The notes: generated from the letters alone by a model not told the origin. Shown: positions 32,977-41,986, counted from the first letter of the stretch. The stretch: DNA of 46,125 bases from Alkalicoccobacillus gibsonii (GCF_016798245.1 NZ_JAEUZA010000001.1:1-46125), one strand, 5' to 3'. Translations and numbers: made by a program.

Positions 32977-34872
32977 ATGAGTATACTAAAAAAGATTGAG
33001 CGCTTTCGTGAAGAAGAAGAACGGTTGAAGTGGGAAGGAACATTTGAAGATTATTTAGAGCTAATTAAAGAAAAACCTTATGTGACGCAGACCGCTCATT
33101 CCAGAGTGTTTAATATGATTGAAGATGCTGGAGTGGAGGAGAAAGACGGCAAAAAGACATTTTCCTTTTTTAAAGAGCAAATCTATGGGTTAGAAGAGTC
33201 AATTGAACAGTTAGTAGAAGAGTACTTTCACTCGGCGGCAAAACGATTGGATGTACGAAAGCGAATTCTGTTACTCATGGGACCAGTAAGTGGAGGTAAA
33301 TCGACTCTTGTCACGATGTTAAAAAGAGGATTGGAGCAATATTCCAGAACAGATCGTGGAGCCGTTTATGCCATTAAAGGCTGCCCAATGCATGAGGACC
33401 CGCTTCATTTGATTCCTCAACACCTTCGTGCCGAGTTTCAAGAAGAATACGGTGTAAAGGTTGAAGGTCACCTATCTCCATTAAATATGATGCGACTTCA
33501 GGAAGAGTATGGAGGAAGAATAGAAGATGTACTCATTGAGCGTATTTTCTTCTCCGAGGATAAGCGGACCGGGATTGGAACATTCAGTCCATCAGATCCT
33601 AAGTCACAGGATATCGCTGATCTCACTGGAAGCATCGACTTTTCAACGATTGCCGAGTATGGCTCTGAATCAGACCCTCGTGCCTATCGTTTTGATGGAG
33701 AATTAAATAAAGCAAACCGTGGAATGATGGAGTTCCAAGAGATGCTGAAGTGTGATGAGAAATTCTTGTGGCATCTTCTGTCTCTTACGCAGGAGGGGAA
33801 TTTTAAAGCAGGAAGATTTGCTCTCATCTCAGCGGATGAGCTAATCGTAGCCCATACCAACGAATCAGAGTACAAAACCTTTATATCCAACAAGAAAAAC
33901 GAGGCGCTTCACTCACGGATCATCGTGATGAAGATTCCATATAATTTGAAGGTTAGTGAAGAAGAGCGCATTTATAAAAAGATGATTGATGATAGTGATC
34001 TATCACACGTCCACATCGCCCCGCATGCTCTTAAAGTAGCAGCGATCTTTACGATCCTTACTAGATTAAAGGATACAACGAAGTCTGGTGTCGATTTGAT
34101 TAAAAAGCTGCGCTTGTATGATGGAGAAAGTGTAGAGGGCTTTAACTCACAGGATTTGGCTGAACTGAAAAACGAGCACACAGATGAGGGAATGAGCGGA
34201 ATTGATCCACGATATGTCATTAACCGAATTTCTTCGGCCATTATTCGTAAGCAGTTAACGTCTATTAATGCATTAGATGTCCTGCGTTCTATTAAAGAAG
34301 GCTTGGATGCGCATGCATCGATCTCGAAGGAAGAACGAGAGCGCTATATGGACTTTATCTCCATTGCACGAAAAGAATACGATACGATTGCGAAAAAAGA
34401 AGTCCAAAAGGCATTTGTGTATTCATATGATGAGTCTGCCAAAACACTTATGGACAATTATTTAGATAATGTGGAAGCGTACTGCAATAAGAATAAATTA
34501 CGCGATCCTTTAACTGGTGAAGAGATGACGCCAGATGAGAAGCTTATGCGTTCAATTGAAGAGCAGATCGGAATTTCTGAAAATGCAAAAAAAGCATTCA
34601 GGGAAGAGATCCTAATTCGCATCTCGGCCTATGCAAGGAAAGGCAAAAAGTTTGACTACAACTCTCACGAACGCCTGCGCGAAGCGATTCAGAAGAAGCT
34701 ATTTGCTGACTTAAAAGACATTGTTAAAATCACTACATCTGTTAAAACACCGGATGAATCCCAGCTTAAGAAGGTGAACGAGGTCATTGCCCGTTTAATT
34801 GATGAGCATGGATACAATTCTACCTCGGCCAACGAACTTCTACGTTATGTAGGTAGCTTGTTGAATCGTTAA
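32977..34872 (+). CDS. prkA: PrkA serine kinase/AAA+ protein
   Basis: 631 residues, full length. The N-terminal PrkA AAA domain has Walker A GPVSGGKST (102-110) and starts with LKKIERFREEEERLKWEGTF. The C-terminal kinase-like domain is present. In Bacillus it acts in sporulation and is reported as a serine kinase or protease-like AAA+ protein. Its usual partner yhbH lies at 39325, but here five genes separate them. ATG 32977 follows GGAGGGG by five bases. A SigE-type promoter lies upstream and a terminator follows, so it is a single-gene unit. Confidence 0.95.
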   Translation: MSILKKIERFREEEERLKWEGTFEDYLELIKEKPYVTQTAHSRVFNMIEDAGVEEKDGKKTFSFFKEQIYGLEESIEQLVEEYFHSAAKRLDVRKRILLLMGPVSGGKSTLVTMLKRGLEQYSRTDRGAVYAIKGCPMHEDPLHLIPQHLRAEFQEEYGVKVEGHLSPLNMMRLQEEYGGRIEDVLIERIFFSEDKRTGIGTFSPSDPKSQDIADLTGSIDFSTIAEYGSESDPRAYRFDGELNKANRGMMEFQEMLKCDEKFLWHLLSLTQEGNFKAGRFALISADELIVAHTNESEYKTFISNKKNEALHSRIIVMKIPYNLKVSEEERIYKKMIDDSDLSHVHIAPHALKVAAIFTILTRLKDTTKSGVDLIKKLRLYDGESVEGFNSQDLAELKNEHTDEGMSGIDPRYVINRISSAIIRKQLTSINALDVLRSIKEGLDAHASISKEERERYMDFISIARKEYDTIAKKEVQKAFVYSYDESAKTLMDNYLDNVEAYCNKNKLRDPLTGEEMTPDEKLMRSIEEQIGISENAKKAFREEILIRISAYARKGKKFDYNSHERLREAIQKKLFADLKDIVKITTSVKTPDESQLKKVNEVIARLIDEHGYNSTSANELLRYVGSLLNR

Positions 34873-34879
34873 ACGCATG

Positions 34880-34914
34880 GAACCGATGAAGCATCTGGCT
34901 CATCGGTTCTTTTT
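34880..34914 (+). terminator. Intrinsic terminator after prkA
   Basis: GAACCGATGA pairs with TCATCGGTTC, followed by T5. Confidence 0.85.
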
Positions 34915-35088
34915 GGTGCAGAAAGTACGATAAAAAACGTTAATTTTACAAATGCTTGAATGAAGCTTGGTTTAAGGGTGTTGACCGCTCGTGCTGGTAT
35001 ACATAAAGGCAAGATAAGCGGTACAGTAAGGTTGTCGTCTTTGTTTAAAAGTGGTAAATTGAAAAGAAAAGAATGGCGGAGGAACAGT

Positions 35089-35622
35089 GTGAGTACAACG
35101 AAAAGTGAGATCTTTGGCTGGGTAAAAGCGATCATTATTGCAATTCTACTAGCAGTGATCATACGTGCCTTCTTATTCACGAGTTACGAAGTAAGAGGTG
35201 AATCAATGCTTCCAACGGCTCATGAAGGAGAGCTGTTTATTGTGAATAAGTTAAATTATCAATTTGGCGAACCGAAGCATGATGATTTAATTGTTTTTCA
35301 TGCGACAGAAGAGGAAGATTACATTAAACGTGTGATTGGTTTGCCAGGTGACACAATTCGGGTGGAGAATGACATCCTCTATATTAATGGTGAAGAAGTA
35401 GCGGAGCCTTATTTAGATGAAGTTAAACCAGGACCTGGAAAGTATACAGAGGACTTTGATGAGATTGTTGTACCTGAGGGACATGTTTTTGTGATGGGAG
35501 ACAATCGTCCAAGTAGCCTCGATAGTCGCAGGATTGGGCCAGTAAGTGAAGATCAAATTGTTGGGAAGGTTGATTTACGTTTTTGGCCATTACCTGAGTT
35601 TTCATTTATGGGAAATAAATAA
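35089..35622 (+). CDS. lepB: Signal peptidase I (Sip type)
   Basis: 177 residues from GTG 35089, six bases after GGAGG; the frame upstream has no ribosome-binding site and would spoil the N-terminus. One membrane segment (about 9-30) is followed by the catalytic Ser39 in RGESMLPT and Lys80 in DYIKRVIGLPGD. Box E, GDNRPSSLDSRRIGPV, completes the fold. It removes signal peptides of Sec and Tat substrates on the outer face of the membrane; the nucleotidase in this window is a likely substrate. It has the size of SipS/SipT. Confidence 0.95.
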   Translation: MSTTKSEIFGWVKAIIIAILLAVIIRAFLFTSYEVRGESMLPTAHEGELFIVNKLNYQFGEPKHDDLIVFHATEEEDYIKRVIGLPGDTIRVENDILYINGEEVAEPYLDEVKPGPGKYTEDFDEIVVPEGHVFVMGDNRPSSLDSRRIGPVSEDQIVGKVDLRFWPLPEFSFMGNK

Positions 35623-35624
35623 GC

Positions 35625-35659
35625 AAAAGCCGGAATCTCCTAAGATTCCGGCTTTTTTA
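35625..35659 (+). terminator. Intrinsic terminator after the signal peptidase gene
   Basis: AAAAGCCGGAATCT pairs with AGATTCCGGCTTTT around a CCTA loop, followed by more T. The convergent yidD gene ends inside it. Confidence 0.85.
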
Positions 35660-35911
35660 ATGATGGTGCTGACAATTTCTGGAAGCTGGTTCCTCTTCCT
35701 CACCAGGAGGCATGTCAATTCCACCAGGGTGAAAAGGATGACATTTCGCCAAACGTTTTAGGAGGAGCCATGAACCTTTGGCTGCACCAAACCTTGTCAC
35801 AACCGTTGCCCCGTATTGCGAGCAAGTGGGGTAAAACCGGCACGTTGGTGGAGTGTAGCGGGAGATAAACCGCCGATAAAACCGAATGATCGCTAAGATG
35901 AGCTGTTTCAA
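35657..35911 (-). CDS. yidD: Membrane protein insertion efficiency factor YidD
   Basis: 84 residues. The family signature is nearly complete: YRRFISRYTPPTCRFYPTCS, then YGATVVTRFGAAKGSWLLLK, RLAKCHPFHPGGIDMPP. YidD helps YidC/SecYEG insert membrane proteins and sits at the inner leaflet. The C-terminus has a histidine-rich tail (NCQHHH). The start is TTG 35911, nine bases after AGGAGGG; no ATG is available there. In many bacteria yidD is next to rnpA and yidC, but in Bacillus it stands alone as here. Confidence 0.95.
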   Translation of the reverse strand: MKQLILAIIRFYRRFISRYTPPTCRFYPTCSQYGATVVTRFGAAKGSWLLLKRLAKCHPFHPGGIDMPPGEEEEPASRNCQHHH

Positions 35912-35937
35912 ATGAGCACGCCCTCCTAATGAGTAAA

Positions 35938-35956
35938 GGCTCGCGTCAAGCGAGCC
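35938..35956 (-). terminator. Hairpin between the carboxypeptidase gene and yidD
   Basis: GGCTCGC pairs with GCGAGCC around five bases, and on the minus strand TTTACTC follows. The short T-run makes it a weak terminator for the carboxypeptidase gene. Confidence 0.5.
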
Positions 35957-35963
35957 ACACAGG

Positions 35964-36815
35964 TTAGATTTCTTTTACTAAATCAAAAAATTCCTCAAGA
36001 GCCAATTGATTCTCGTAAATCTCAATAGCTGCTTCCCCTACATATCGAAGATGCCAAGGCTCATATCCGTAACCGGTAATATCTTCTTTATCCTTTTGGT
36101 ATCGAATAATAAACCCAAAATGATGCGCATTCTCTGAAAGCCATTGACCTTCTTCTGTATCTTCATATTCTTGAACAAGACTATAGTTCACACTTGCACT
36201 TGAAACATCCATCGCAAGGCCTGATTGATGTTCACTGCTTCCAGGGTTTGCAACAAACTCTTGATCAGGGCCAGACTTAGACACTGCTTGATCATACAGC
36301 TCCTGTTGACGATCATAGGAACGATACCCGGAAACGGCAGCTAGTTCAATATCTTCCTCATTAGCAGCTGCGAACAATGCTTCAAGCGCACCGGCTGCTT
36401 CTTCGCGCATATAGCTCTTAGGAATATCCTGATGACCATAAGAGAATTTCACATCAGGAATCACAAGATCCTCTGGCTCGTAGTCACTAGGTAACAAAAA
36501 GTCGTGATTTACGAAGGTCAATATATTATCAGGGTTTTGAATGATTGCTTGTCCATCAACTTCTTCAATTTCATTAAAATATTCAGTAGGAAGAGACATG
36601 GTTTCTTCGTCAAACGGTTCTTCCTCTTCTTCAGCCGGTTCATCTTCATTCTCGGCTTGATTCGAATCATCAGGTGCTGATTGATCTTCTGTTTGTTCTT
36701 GTTGTTCATTTGATGGGTTTGAATCGTCAGGTGACGACTGCTGGTCATCCTGTTGGCACGCACTAACCATAATCGTACTTAGTGCGACAATGAATAACCA
36801 TTTATTCTTCTTCAT
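35964..36815 (-). CDS. M15 (VanY-type) D-alanyl-D-alanine carboxypeptidase lipoprotein
   Basis: 283 residues from ATG 36815. The N-terminal signal ends in a lipobox, MVSAC, with Cys20 as the lipidation site. A long acidic, Gln/Ser-rich linker follows. The VanY domain has SGYRSYDRQQELY, then the zinc motif SEHQSGLAMDV (SxHxxGxAxD) and EPWHLRY with the catalytic Glu and third ligand. It trims D-Ala from peptidoglycan stem peptides (LD/DD-carboxypeptidase) at the outer membrane face. Alternative starts upstream add residues before the signal and have no better ribosome-binding site. Confidence 0.9.
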   Translation of the reverse strand: MKKNKWLFIVALSTIMVSACQQDDQQSSPDDSNPSNEQQEQTEDQSAPDDSNQAENEDEPAEEEEEPFDEETMSLPTEYFNEIEEVDGQAIIQNPDNILTFVNHDFLLPSDYEPEDLVIPDVKFSYGHQDIPKSYMREEAAGALEALFAAANEEDIELAAVSGYRSYDRQQELYDQAVSKSGPDQEFVANPGSSEHQSGLAMDVSSASVNYSLVQEYEDTEEGQWLSENAHHFGFIIRYQKDKEDITGYGYEPWHLRYVGEAAIEIYENQLALEEFFDLVKEI

Positions 36816-36923
36816 AAGTACATACCTGCCTAACTTAGTTTCTTTCATCTATATATGAGAGTATACCACATGGCTTATTTGTTCAAAAGCCAGCTACATA
36901 AGGATAGCCAGCTTTTTGCATGT

Positions 36924-37148
36924 TTATCCTGATTTTGAGTAACGTTGTGTAACTGGTGCGTAGGAAAGAATGCGGTCTAAGGAAAAACGCCTCATTTGCT
37001 TCTTTTGATGGCAATACCCAGAGAGAATACCATTTGAAATGGATTCTGGTGTGATGACTCGATGACTGATTTCATTTGACTTTGAGTGGTATATAAGCGC
37101 AATACGTGTTTTAGTTAAACACATTTTTGTTAGCTGAGACGTATACAC
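36924..37148 (-). CDS. Stand-alone mini WYL-domain protein
   Basis: 74 residues that are almost entirely one domain. RIALIYHSKSNEISHRVITP, then SGYCHQKKQMRRFSLDRILS matches the core of WYL domains (I.Y.S..G....R.I.P......G..YL.AYC....E.R.FRLDRI). The usual N-terminal helix-turn-helix is missing. WYL domains bind ligands or nucleic acid and often control DNA-damage and phage-defence genes. GTG 37148 follows a perfect AAAGGAGGTGA by about five bases. The promoter contains a LexA-like box. It resembles the short WYL proteins of Bacillus, whose role I do not know. Confidence 0.75.
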   Translation of the reverse strand: MYTSQLTKMCLTKTRIALIYHSKSNEISHRVITPESISNGILSGYCHQKKQMRRFSLDRILSYAPVTQRYSKSG

Positions 37149-37168
37149 GTCATCACCTCCTTTAGCAA

Positions 37169-37197
37169 ATTATATGCGAACGTAAGTTCTTATACAA
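37169..37197 (-). promoter_or_regulatory. Promoter of the WYL gene with an internal LexA-like box
   Basis: On the minus strand, -35 TTGTAT (37197-37192), a 17-base spacer and -10 TATAAT (37174-37169). Between them, at 37177-37190 on the plus strand, lies CGAAC-GTAA-GTTCT. This fits the Bacillus LexA/DinR box (CGAACRNRYGTTYC) at 12 of 14 positions. Binding there would block the promoter. Confidence 0.6.
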
Positions 37198-37294
37198 CTA
37201 ATTTTGCTTAATTGGAATTCATTTCTTTAAACATTTCAATTTGGACAGCAAAAAGGTATTTGCCTTATAATGAAGGCTAAGCGAGGTGGATTGT

Positions 37295-39070
37295 ATGGAA
37301 GCCATAACCGTGTCTCAAAAAATCCTGTCAAAATATAAAAATGTCAAACAAGCACTTGAGCTTGTTGAAGAGGGTGGAACGATTCACCTGGATAAAGCAA
37401 CTTATAAAGGAAAGTTTTTTATACATAAATCAGTAACGATTTGCGGTGCACATGCGAAGGATTCCGTTGTTCTAGAAGGGTCCTTTGTCATAAAAGATGG
37501 TGCTCGGGTGACAATTAAAAATATGACGCTCCAGGATGATGAAGTTGGTGTATTTGTCCAGGAGGGCTCTCTTACACTTGAAAACTGTGATATCAATCGC
37601 ATGAGTGAAACAGCCCTTATGGTGAAGAAAGGGAGCCATGCTACATTACGTGATGTGATTATCCAAAATAATCAGCACGCTATTCTTTCCCAAGGGAAGG
37701 TGCAGATGCATTTTTGTGCGCTATCAAATCAACAAGCCACCCAGGTCATTCTCTACCCAGGTGCTAACTTAAAATCAAAGCATACACATATTCTTCAAGG
37801 GAAAAAGGAAGCCATTCTTTTAAAGGGGCAAACAAATGGTACGCTTGAGGATTGTTCCATCTTTGGTCATTCTGGTGAGTACGCTCAAGTTCGTGTGCAA
37901 AAGGATGCAGAGCTCCATATTAAGTCCAGTCGAATATATGAGGGCACTAGTGGGGGACTTGATGCTCAAGGAGGCCGTCTACTTTTAAATGATGTGGAAC
38001 TGTATCGAAATGTAGGCACGCAAGTTAAGCTTGAAGACAGCACAGCAACGATTAGCCATTCGTCTATACATAGCGCAGATATAGGTTGTGTGGTCTCTAA
38101 CGGCTCCACTCTTCAGCTTGAGCAATCGCAGCTTACCGCTCATCTGCAAGCCCAGCTTCACGTAAGCGGTGGTGCCCTTCATGCGAACCACTGCTCTATT
38201 CGAGGTGGAAAAAGTAACGCCATCCTGGTTACAGAATGCGGAGAAGCAGATATTGCTGATAGTGAAATTGCCGATCATTTTCTTCCTCAAATCTGCGTCT
38301 CTGAACAAGGGCATGCAAGAATCGAGCGTTCCTCCATACATCATGGAGAGCATTATGGAGTTTGGTTAACCGAGCAATCCTCAGCAAATATTGTTCAATC
38401 AAACATCTATGGCCACCAGCAAATTCAAGTGGTTGTAGCAGAACAGAGCTATTTAGAGATGGATACTAGCTCAGTGTACGAAGGCTATGAGAATGGAATG
38501 CATTTTCTTGAAGAAAGCAAAGGGCTCATTTCTCATTGCGAAGTGTACCGTCATGGAGCTGAGTTCCCCCAAGTGATTGTACGAGAGGGTGCTGATCCTC
38601 ACTTTAAACAGTGCACCATTTCAGAAAGTCCATCGAATGCAGTTTGGTTTTTGGAGCATGCAAAAGGACAAGTTGAACAGTGTACAATTGTAGGACATGG
38701 ACTCGCACAAATCGAAATAACGGGAGAAAGCACCCCTCGTGTATCTCGGACAACCATTACAGAAGGTGGACATTGTGCGATACACATTCATGAATCAGCG
38801 CCGGTGATTGAAGAGTGTCTTTTTCCAGATCATATTGAAACGATTATCTTAGAAGGAAACTGCGCAGCTGAGATTGTGGGTCAAGGAGCAGAGGTTTTGG
38901 CTGATTATGCAGCGTTTAAGCGTCACGAAGAAGAGCGTCTTTCGAATCTTGATGAGAAAACGCTTGAACGAATCCAAAAAGCAGAGGACCTTGCTGAAAA
39001 AGAAGCACGAACCGCTGAAATTGTTGGTTTAGTTGAAGAACTGGAGCGAAGACTTGGAACAAATTCATAA
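37295..39070 (+). CDS. Right-handed parallel beta-helix repeat protein
   Basis: 591 residues from ATG 37295; a GTG at 37286 overlaps the GAGGTGG site. There are about 20 turns of about 22-24 residues with the pattern G.hphp.s.hp....G, such as DGARVTIKNMTLQDDEVGVF, SLTLENCDINRMSETALMVK and GLISHCEVYRHG. This is the pectate-lyase/NosD-like fold. A charged coiled-coil tail follows (RHEEERLSNLDEKTLERIQK, then EDLAEKEARTAEIVGLVEEL). There is no signal peptide and no catalytic pectate-lyase residues are apparent, so it is probably cytoplasmic and structural or binding rather than enzymatic. It sits between the sporulation genes prkA and yhbH, which may hint at a sporulation role. Confidence 0.8.
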   Translation: MEAITVSQKILSKYKNVKQALELVEEGGTIHLDKATYKGKFFIHKSVTICGAHAKDSVVLEGSFVIKDGARVTIKNMTLQDDEVGVFVQEGSLTLENCDINRMSETALMVKKGSHATLRDVIIQNNQHAILSQGKVQMHFCALSNQQATQVILYPGANLKSKHTHILQGKKEAILLKGQTNGTLEDCSIFGHSGEYAQVRVQKDAELHIKSSRIYEGTSGGLDAQGGRLLLNDVELYRNVGTQVKLEDSTATISHSSIHSADIGCVVSNGSTLQLEQSQLTAHLQAQLHVSGGALHANHCSIRGGKSNAILVTECGEADIADSEIADHFLPQICVSEQGHARIERSSIHHGEHYGVWLTEQSSANIVQSNIYGHQQIQVVVAEQSYLEMDTSSVYEGYENGMHFLEESKGLISHCEVYRHGAEFPQVIVREGADPHFKQCTISESPSNAVWFLEHAKGQVEQCTIVGHGLAQIEITGESTPRVSRTTITEGGHCAIHIHESAPVIEECLFPDHIETIILEGNCAAEIVGQGAEVLADYAAFKRHEEERLSNLDEKTLERIQKAEDLAEKEARTAEIVGLVEELERRLGTNS

Positions 39071-39076
39071 CACAAC

Positions 39077-39116
39077 AAAAGGGACGATCCTTAGATGATG
39101 AGGGTCGTCCCTTTTT
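39077..39116 (+). terminator. Intrinsic terminator after the beta-helix gene
   Basis: AAAGGGACGATCC pairs with GGGTCGTCCCTTT, followed by T-rich sequence. Confidence 0.8.
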
Positions 39117-39324
39117 AAATGGAAGAAAGGATGGATAAGGCTTTTTTAGGTTGATCAGAATTTTTTGGCAACTCTTTCACTTGTCTGCATAAGATAAGGT
39201 AATCACTAAAAAAATGACCTACTTTTAAACTTTGGACTGATTCCATCTTACTATATGCTGAAACGCCTGAATGTGTGCATAAAAAGGCAGATCTGTTTAT
39301 TGATATATTTAAGGAGGGAAACAT

Positions 39325-40497
39325 GTGAAAAAAGATGACTATCAAGGGTTCGCTGTGTCTCAGGAGAATTGGTCCCTCCACCGAAAAGGCTATCAGGATC
39401 AACGAAGACACCAAGAAAAGGTGCAGGAAGCCATTAAACGTAATCTGCCTGATCTAGTAAGTGAAGAAAGCATCGTGATGTCAAATGGGAAAGATGTCAT
39501 TCGTATTCCCATTCGTTCATTAGATGAATACAAAATTCGTTATAACTATGATAAAAACAAACATGTCGGTCAAGGGCAAGGCGATTCAAAAGTTGGAGAT
39601 GTTGTCGCGAAGGATCCTAATGCGCAAAAGCAAGCAGGAGCCGGGAAGGGTCAAGGAGCGGGTGACAAAGCTGGTGAAGACTATTATGAAGCAGAAGTCT
39701 CAATAGCCGAGCTGCAGGATCTTTTATTCTCTGAACTTGAGCTTCCTAACTTACAGAAAAAAGAAGAAGACGAAATCATTATTGAAGACATCTCATTTAA
39801 TGACATCCGTAAAAAAGGATTAATGGGTAACGTCGATAAGCGCAGAACGATTCTTTCAGCCATTAAACGAAACGCTCTTAGTGGAAAACCAGGGATTAAT
39901 CCGATTTCGAACGACGACCTCCGCTTTAAAACGTGGACAGAAGTCACAAGGCCAGAATCCAAAGCCGTTGTGATCGCGATGATGGATACAAGTGGATCGA
40001 TGGGTCGATTTGAAAAATACATGGCACGAAGCTTTTTCTTTTGGATGTCAAGATTTTTGCGGACCAAATATGAAACGGTTGATATTGAGTTCATTGCGCA
40101 CCATACCGAGGCTAAACAAGTAACAGAAGAAGACTTTTTCTCAAAAGGAGAAAGTGGAGGAACCATTTGCTCCTCTGCCTATCGTAAAGCTCTCGAGATC
40201 ATTGACTCCAAATATGATCCGAGCCGCTATAATATTTATCCATTTCATTTTTCAGACGGAGACAATCTCACAAGCGACAATGCCCGCTGCGTGAAGCTAG
40301 TGAATCAACTTATGGATGTATCCAGTATGTTTGGATATGGTGAGGTGAATCAATACTCTCGCCATTCGACTCTCATGAGCGCTTACAAAAACATCGACGA
40401 CCCACGCTTTAGACACTACATCTTAAAAGAACAAGGCGACGTGTATCATGCGATGAAGGAATTTTTCAAAAAGGAATACGAAGAAGTGAGTGTATAG
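39325..40497 (+). CDS. yhbH: Sporulation protein YhbH (DUF444)
   Basis: 390 residues. It starts [20 protein letters not shown], then a DUF444 core with [18 protein letters not shown] and a von Willebrand-like segment [13 protein letters not shown] whose DxSxS residues could bind a metal ion. The Gly/Lys-rich loop ([18 protein letters not shown]) is typical. In B. subtilis yhbH directly follows prkA, is in the mother-cell regulon and is needed for normal sporulation. Here it is 4.4 kb away. The start is GTG 39325, six bases after AAGGAGGG. Confidence 0.93.
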   Translation: MKKDDYQGFAVSQENWSLHRKGYQDQRRHQEKVQEAIKRNLPDLVSEESIVMSNGKDVIRIPIRSLDEYKIRYNYDKNKHVGQGQGDSKVGDVVAKDPNAQKQAGAGKGQGAGDKAGEDYYEAEVSIAELQDLLFSELELPNLQKKEEDEIIIEDISFNDIRKKGLMGNVDKRRTILSAIKRNALSGKPGINPISNDDLRFKTWTEVTRPESKAVVIAMMDTSGSMGRFEKYMARSFFFWMSRFLRTKYETVDIEFIAHHTEAKQVTEEDFFSKGESGGTICSSAYRKALEIIDSKYDPSRYNIYPFHFSDGDNLTSDNARCVKLVNQLMDVSSMFGYGEVNQYSRHSTLMSAYKNIDDPRFRHYILKEQGDVYHAMKEFFKKEYEEVSV

Positions 40498-40503
40498 GAG
40501 GGG

Positions 40504-40526
40504 ACCCGGCTTTGGCCGGGTTTTTT
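40504..40526 (+). terminator. Intrinsic terminator after yhbH
   Basis: ACCCGGC pairs with GCCGGGT around TTTG, followed by T6. Confidence 0.85.
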
Positions 40527-40529
40527 GTG

Positions 40530-40712
40530 TTAGTTTCTTTGTCTCCTATGCATGAACAAGTAAATATTGTAAACTACAAAACAAATGGTGAATGTAATAG
40601 ACGAAACCCAAAGTAACATCATCAAGAAAAGATGATCTTTAATGAGCCAGACTAAGAACCAGACCAAATAAAGTCCAATACCGAAAATAGATAATCTCTT
40701 AAAGAAAGACAT
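40530..40712 (-). CDS. Small two-helix membrane protein
   Basis: 60 residues from ATG 40712, which follows GGAGGT by four to five bases; the frame extends upstream but without a site. Two membrane helices (about IFGIGLYLVWFLVWLI and HLFLMMLLWVSSITFTICFV) are joined by a short charged turn, and the tail HRRQRN is basic. The family is not recognised. It is convergent with yhbH and divergent from the YrvL-like gene. Confidence 0.55.
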   Translation of the reverse strand: MSFFKRLSIFGIGLYLVWFLVWLIKDHLFLMMLLWVSSITFTICFVVYNIYLFMHRRQRN

Positions 40713-40784
40713 ACAGACCTCCAAACTATAGGTTGTGTGTAGTGTAACGTACATTTGATAAAAAAAGTAGAAGGTGCATGAACT

Positions 40785-41660
40785 TTGATACGAAAACTAA
40801 AGTCTTCAATCGCTATAACAATCTTTTTAATGATCCTTTTATCGCCACTCATCATCATAGACGTATTAATTATTTATTTGCTTAGCGGGTCTGTTTTTAG
40901 CGTGACAAAGCTTTTCCTCTTGCTACTGATATTTTACGTTGTAAGTTTTGTTATAAGTATCATTGTTGATGGAATAATCGATGTTTTAGGTGATGTATTC
41001 GATTTGAAGGCTCCAAAGATCTTGTCATCCTGTTTAGATTTACTTGTTAGCCTAGGGGTTTTAATCTTAGTACATTCTTACTTTACTACTATAAATCTCT
41101 CCATTTTAATTATGGTTTTGATTGTAATCGTTCATGCTCTTGCAGGCCATTTTATCAATACATTACCTGGAAATGAAGAAGTAAAAGATGAGTTAGATCC
41201 TAGCATTGAGTACGAAATTAAGCAACTTTTACATGAGAAAAATAGTGTGGAGTGTATTGAGCAGGTAAGTGAAAATCACCCAGAACTATCAAAGAAAAAG
41301 GTCATAAAAGCAGTGCGTAGAATATCTATAGAAGTTAAAGGGGATGAGATGATGGCAGATTATAGAGATTCTGATTACTTTAACCGCTTGACTGACAATC
41401 TAAAACAAAATGAAAACATTAGTTATGATCATCTCATGTTCTTATTACATCAAGGCAGAGAGATTGATTTTACATACAATGGTGTAGATTATTTTATCGC
41501 TCATGTGAAGGAAGGTAGAGTACTTTGGCATCAAGAACATCAACTCAGTGACTATTATGATGAACGGAATGAGGCATTTGTTGAAGAGACAAAGATTAAT
41601 CAAGTGAGCCTTGCAGATATTTTTAGACAGAGGAAAGCAATGATCGTTACCATTTGGTAG
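40785..41660 (+). CDS. YrvL-like membrane protein with a cytoplasmic C-terminal extension
   Basis: 291 residues. Residues 1 to about 125 form four membrane helices that resemble YrvL-type regulatory membrane proteins (RKLKSSIAITIFLMILLSPL, then GIIDVLGDVFDLKAPK). Residues about 130-291 are soluble. They contain a helical stretch (EIKQLLHEKNSVECIEQVSE) and a globular end, GREIDFTYNGVDYFIAHVKE, GRVLWHQEHQLSDYYDERNE. That end looks like a small stand-alone domain, but I cannot name it. TTG 40785 follows AAGGTG by eight bases. No terminator is visible after it. A regulatory or immunity role is only a guess. Confidence 0.5.
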   Translation: MIRKLKSSIAITIFLMILLSPLIIIDVLIIYLLSGSVFSVTKLFLLLLIFYVVSFVISIIVDGIIDVLGDVFDLKAPKILSSCLDLLVSLGVLILVHSYFTTINLSILIMVLIVIVHALAGHFINTLPGNEEVKDELDPSIEYEIKQLLHEKNSVECIEQVSENHPELSKKKVIKAVRRISIEVKGDEMMADYRDSDYFNRLTDNLKQNENISYDHLMFLLHQGREIDFTYNGVDYFIAHVKEGRVLWHQEHQLSDYYDERNEAFVEETKINQVSLADIFRQRKAMIVTIW

Positions 41661-41664
41661 TTTA

Positions 41665-41868
41665 TTAGAACCTTATCCAATCACGAAGCAGTCTCGTTAA
41701 AACATATGCGATTAAAAAGAAAAAAGGTAATACAAACAGTTGTAAGGGCGCATTAATTGAAAAAGGAATGAAGGAATTCCATAAATAGTTTATGCTCGTC
41801 ACTAAAAAAAGCAAACAAATGATATAGATTGTCAAATCAAACAGCCACTTTTTCAATTGTTGAATCAA
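41665..41868 (-). CDS. Small two-helix membrane protein
   Basis: 67 residues if the TTG at 41868 is used, which follows AAGGGGTGAG; an ATG at 41886 lies before that site and is less likely. Two membrane helices (FDLTIYIICLLFLVTSINYL and QLFVLPFFFLIAYVLTRLL) and a basic end, RLLRDWIRF. The family is not recognised. Its 3' end lies four bases from that of the YrvL-like gene. Confidence 0.45.
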   Translation of the reverse strand: MIQQLKKWLFDLTIYIICLLFLVTSINYLWNSFIPFSINAPLQLFVLPFFFLIAYVLTRLLRDWIRF

Positions 41869-41986
41869 ATACTCACCCCTTCTCATGGTATTTTCCTATT
41901 CTACTAGTTCTTTCTAAAAAAAGAATAAAGATTGTAGGGGAACGACGATTGTCTGTAGAAAGTATGGTAATGAGGAGGTGCGATAC

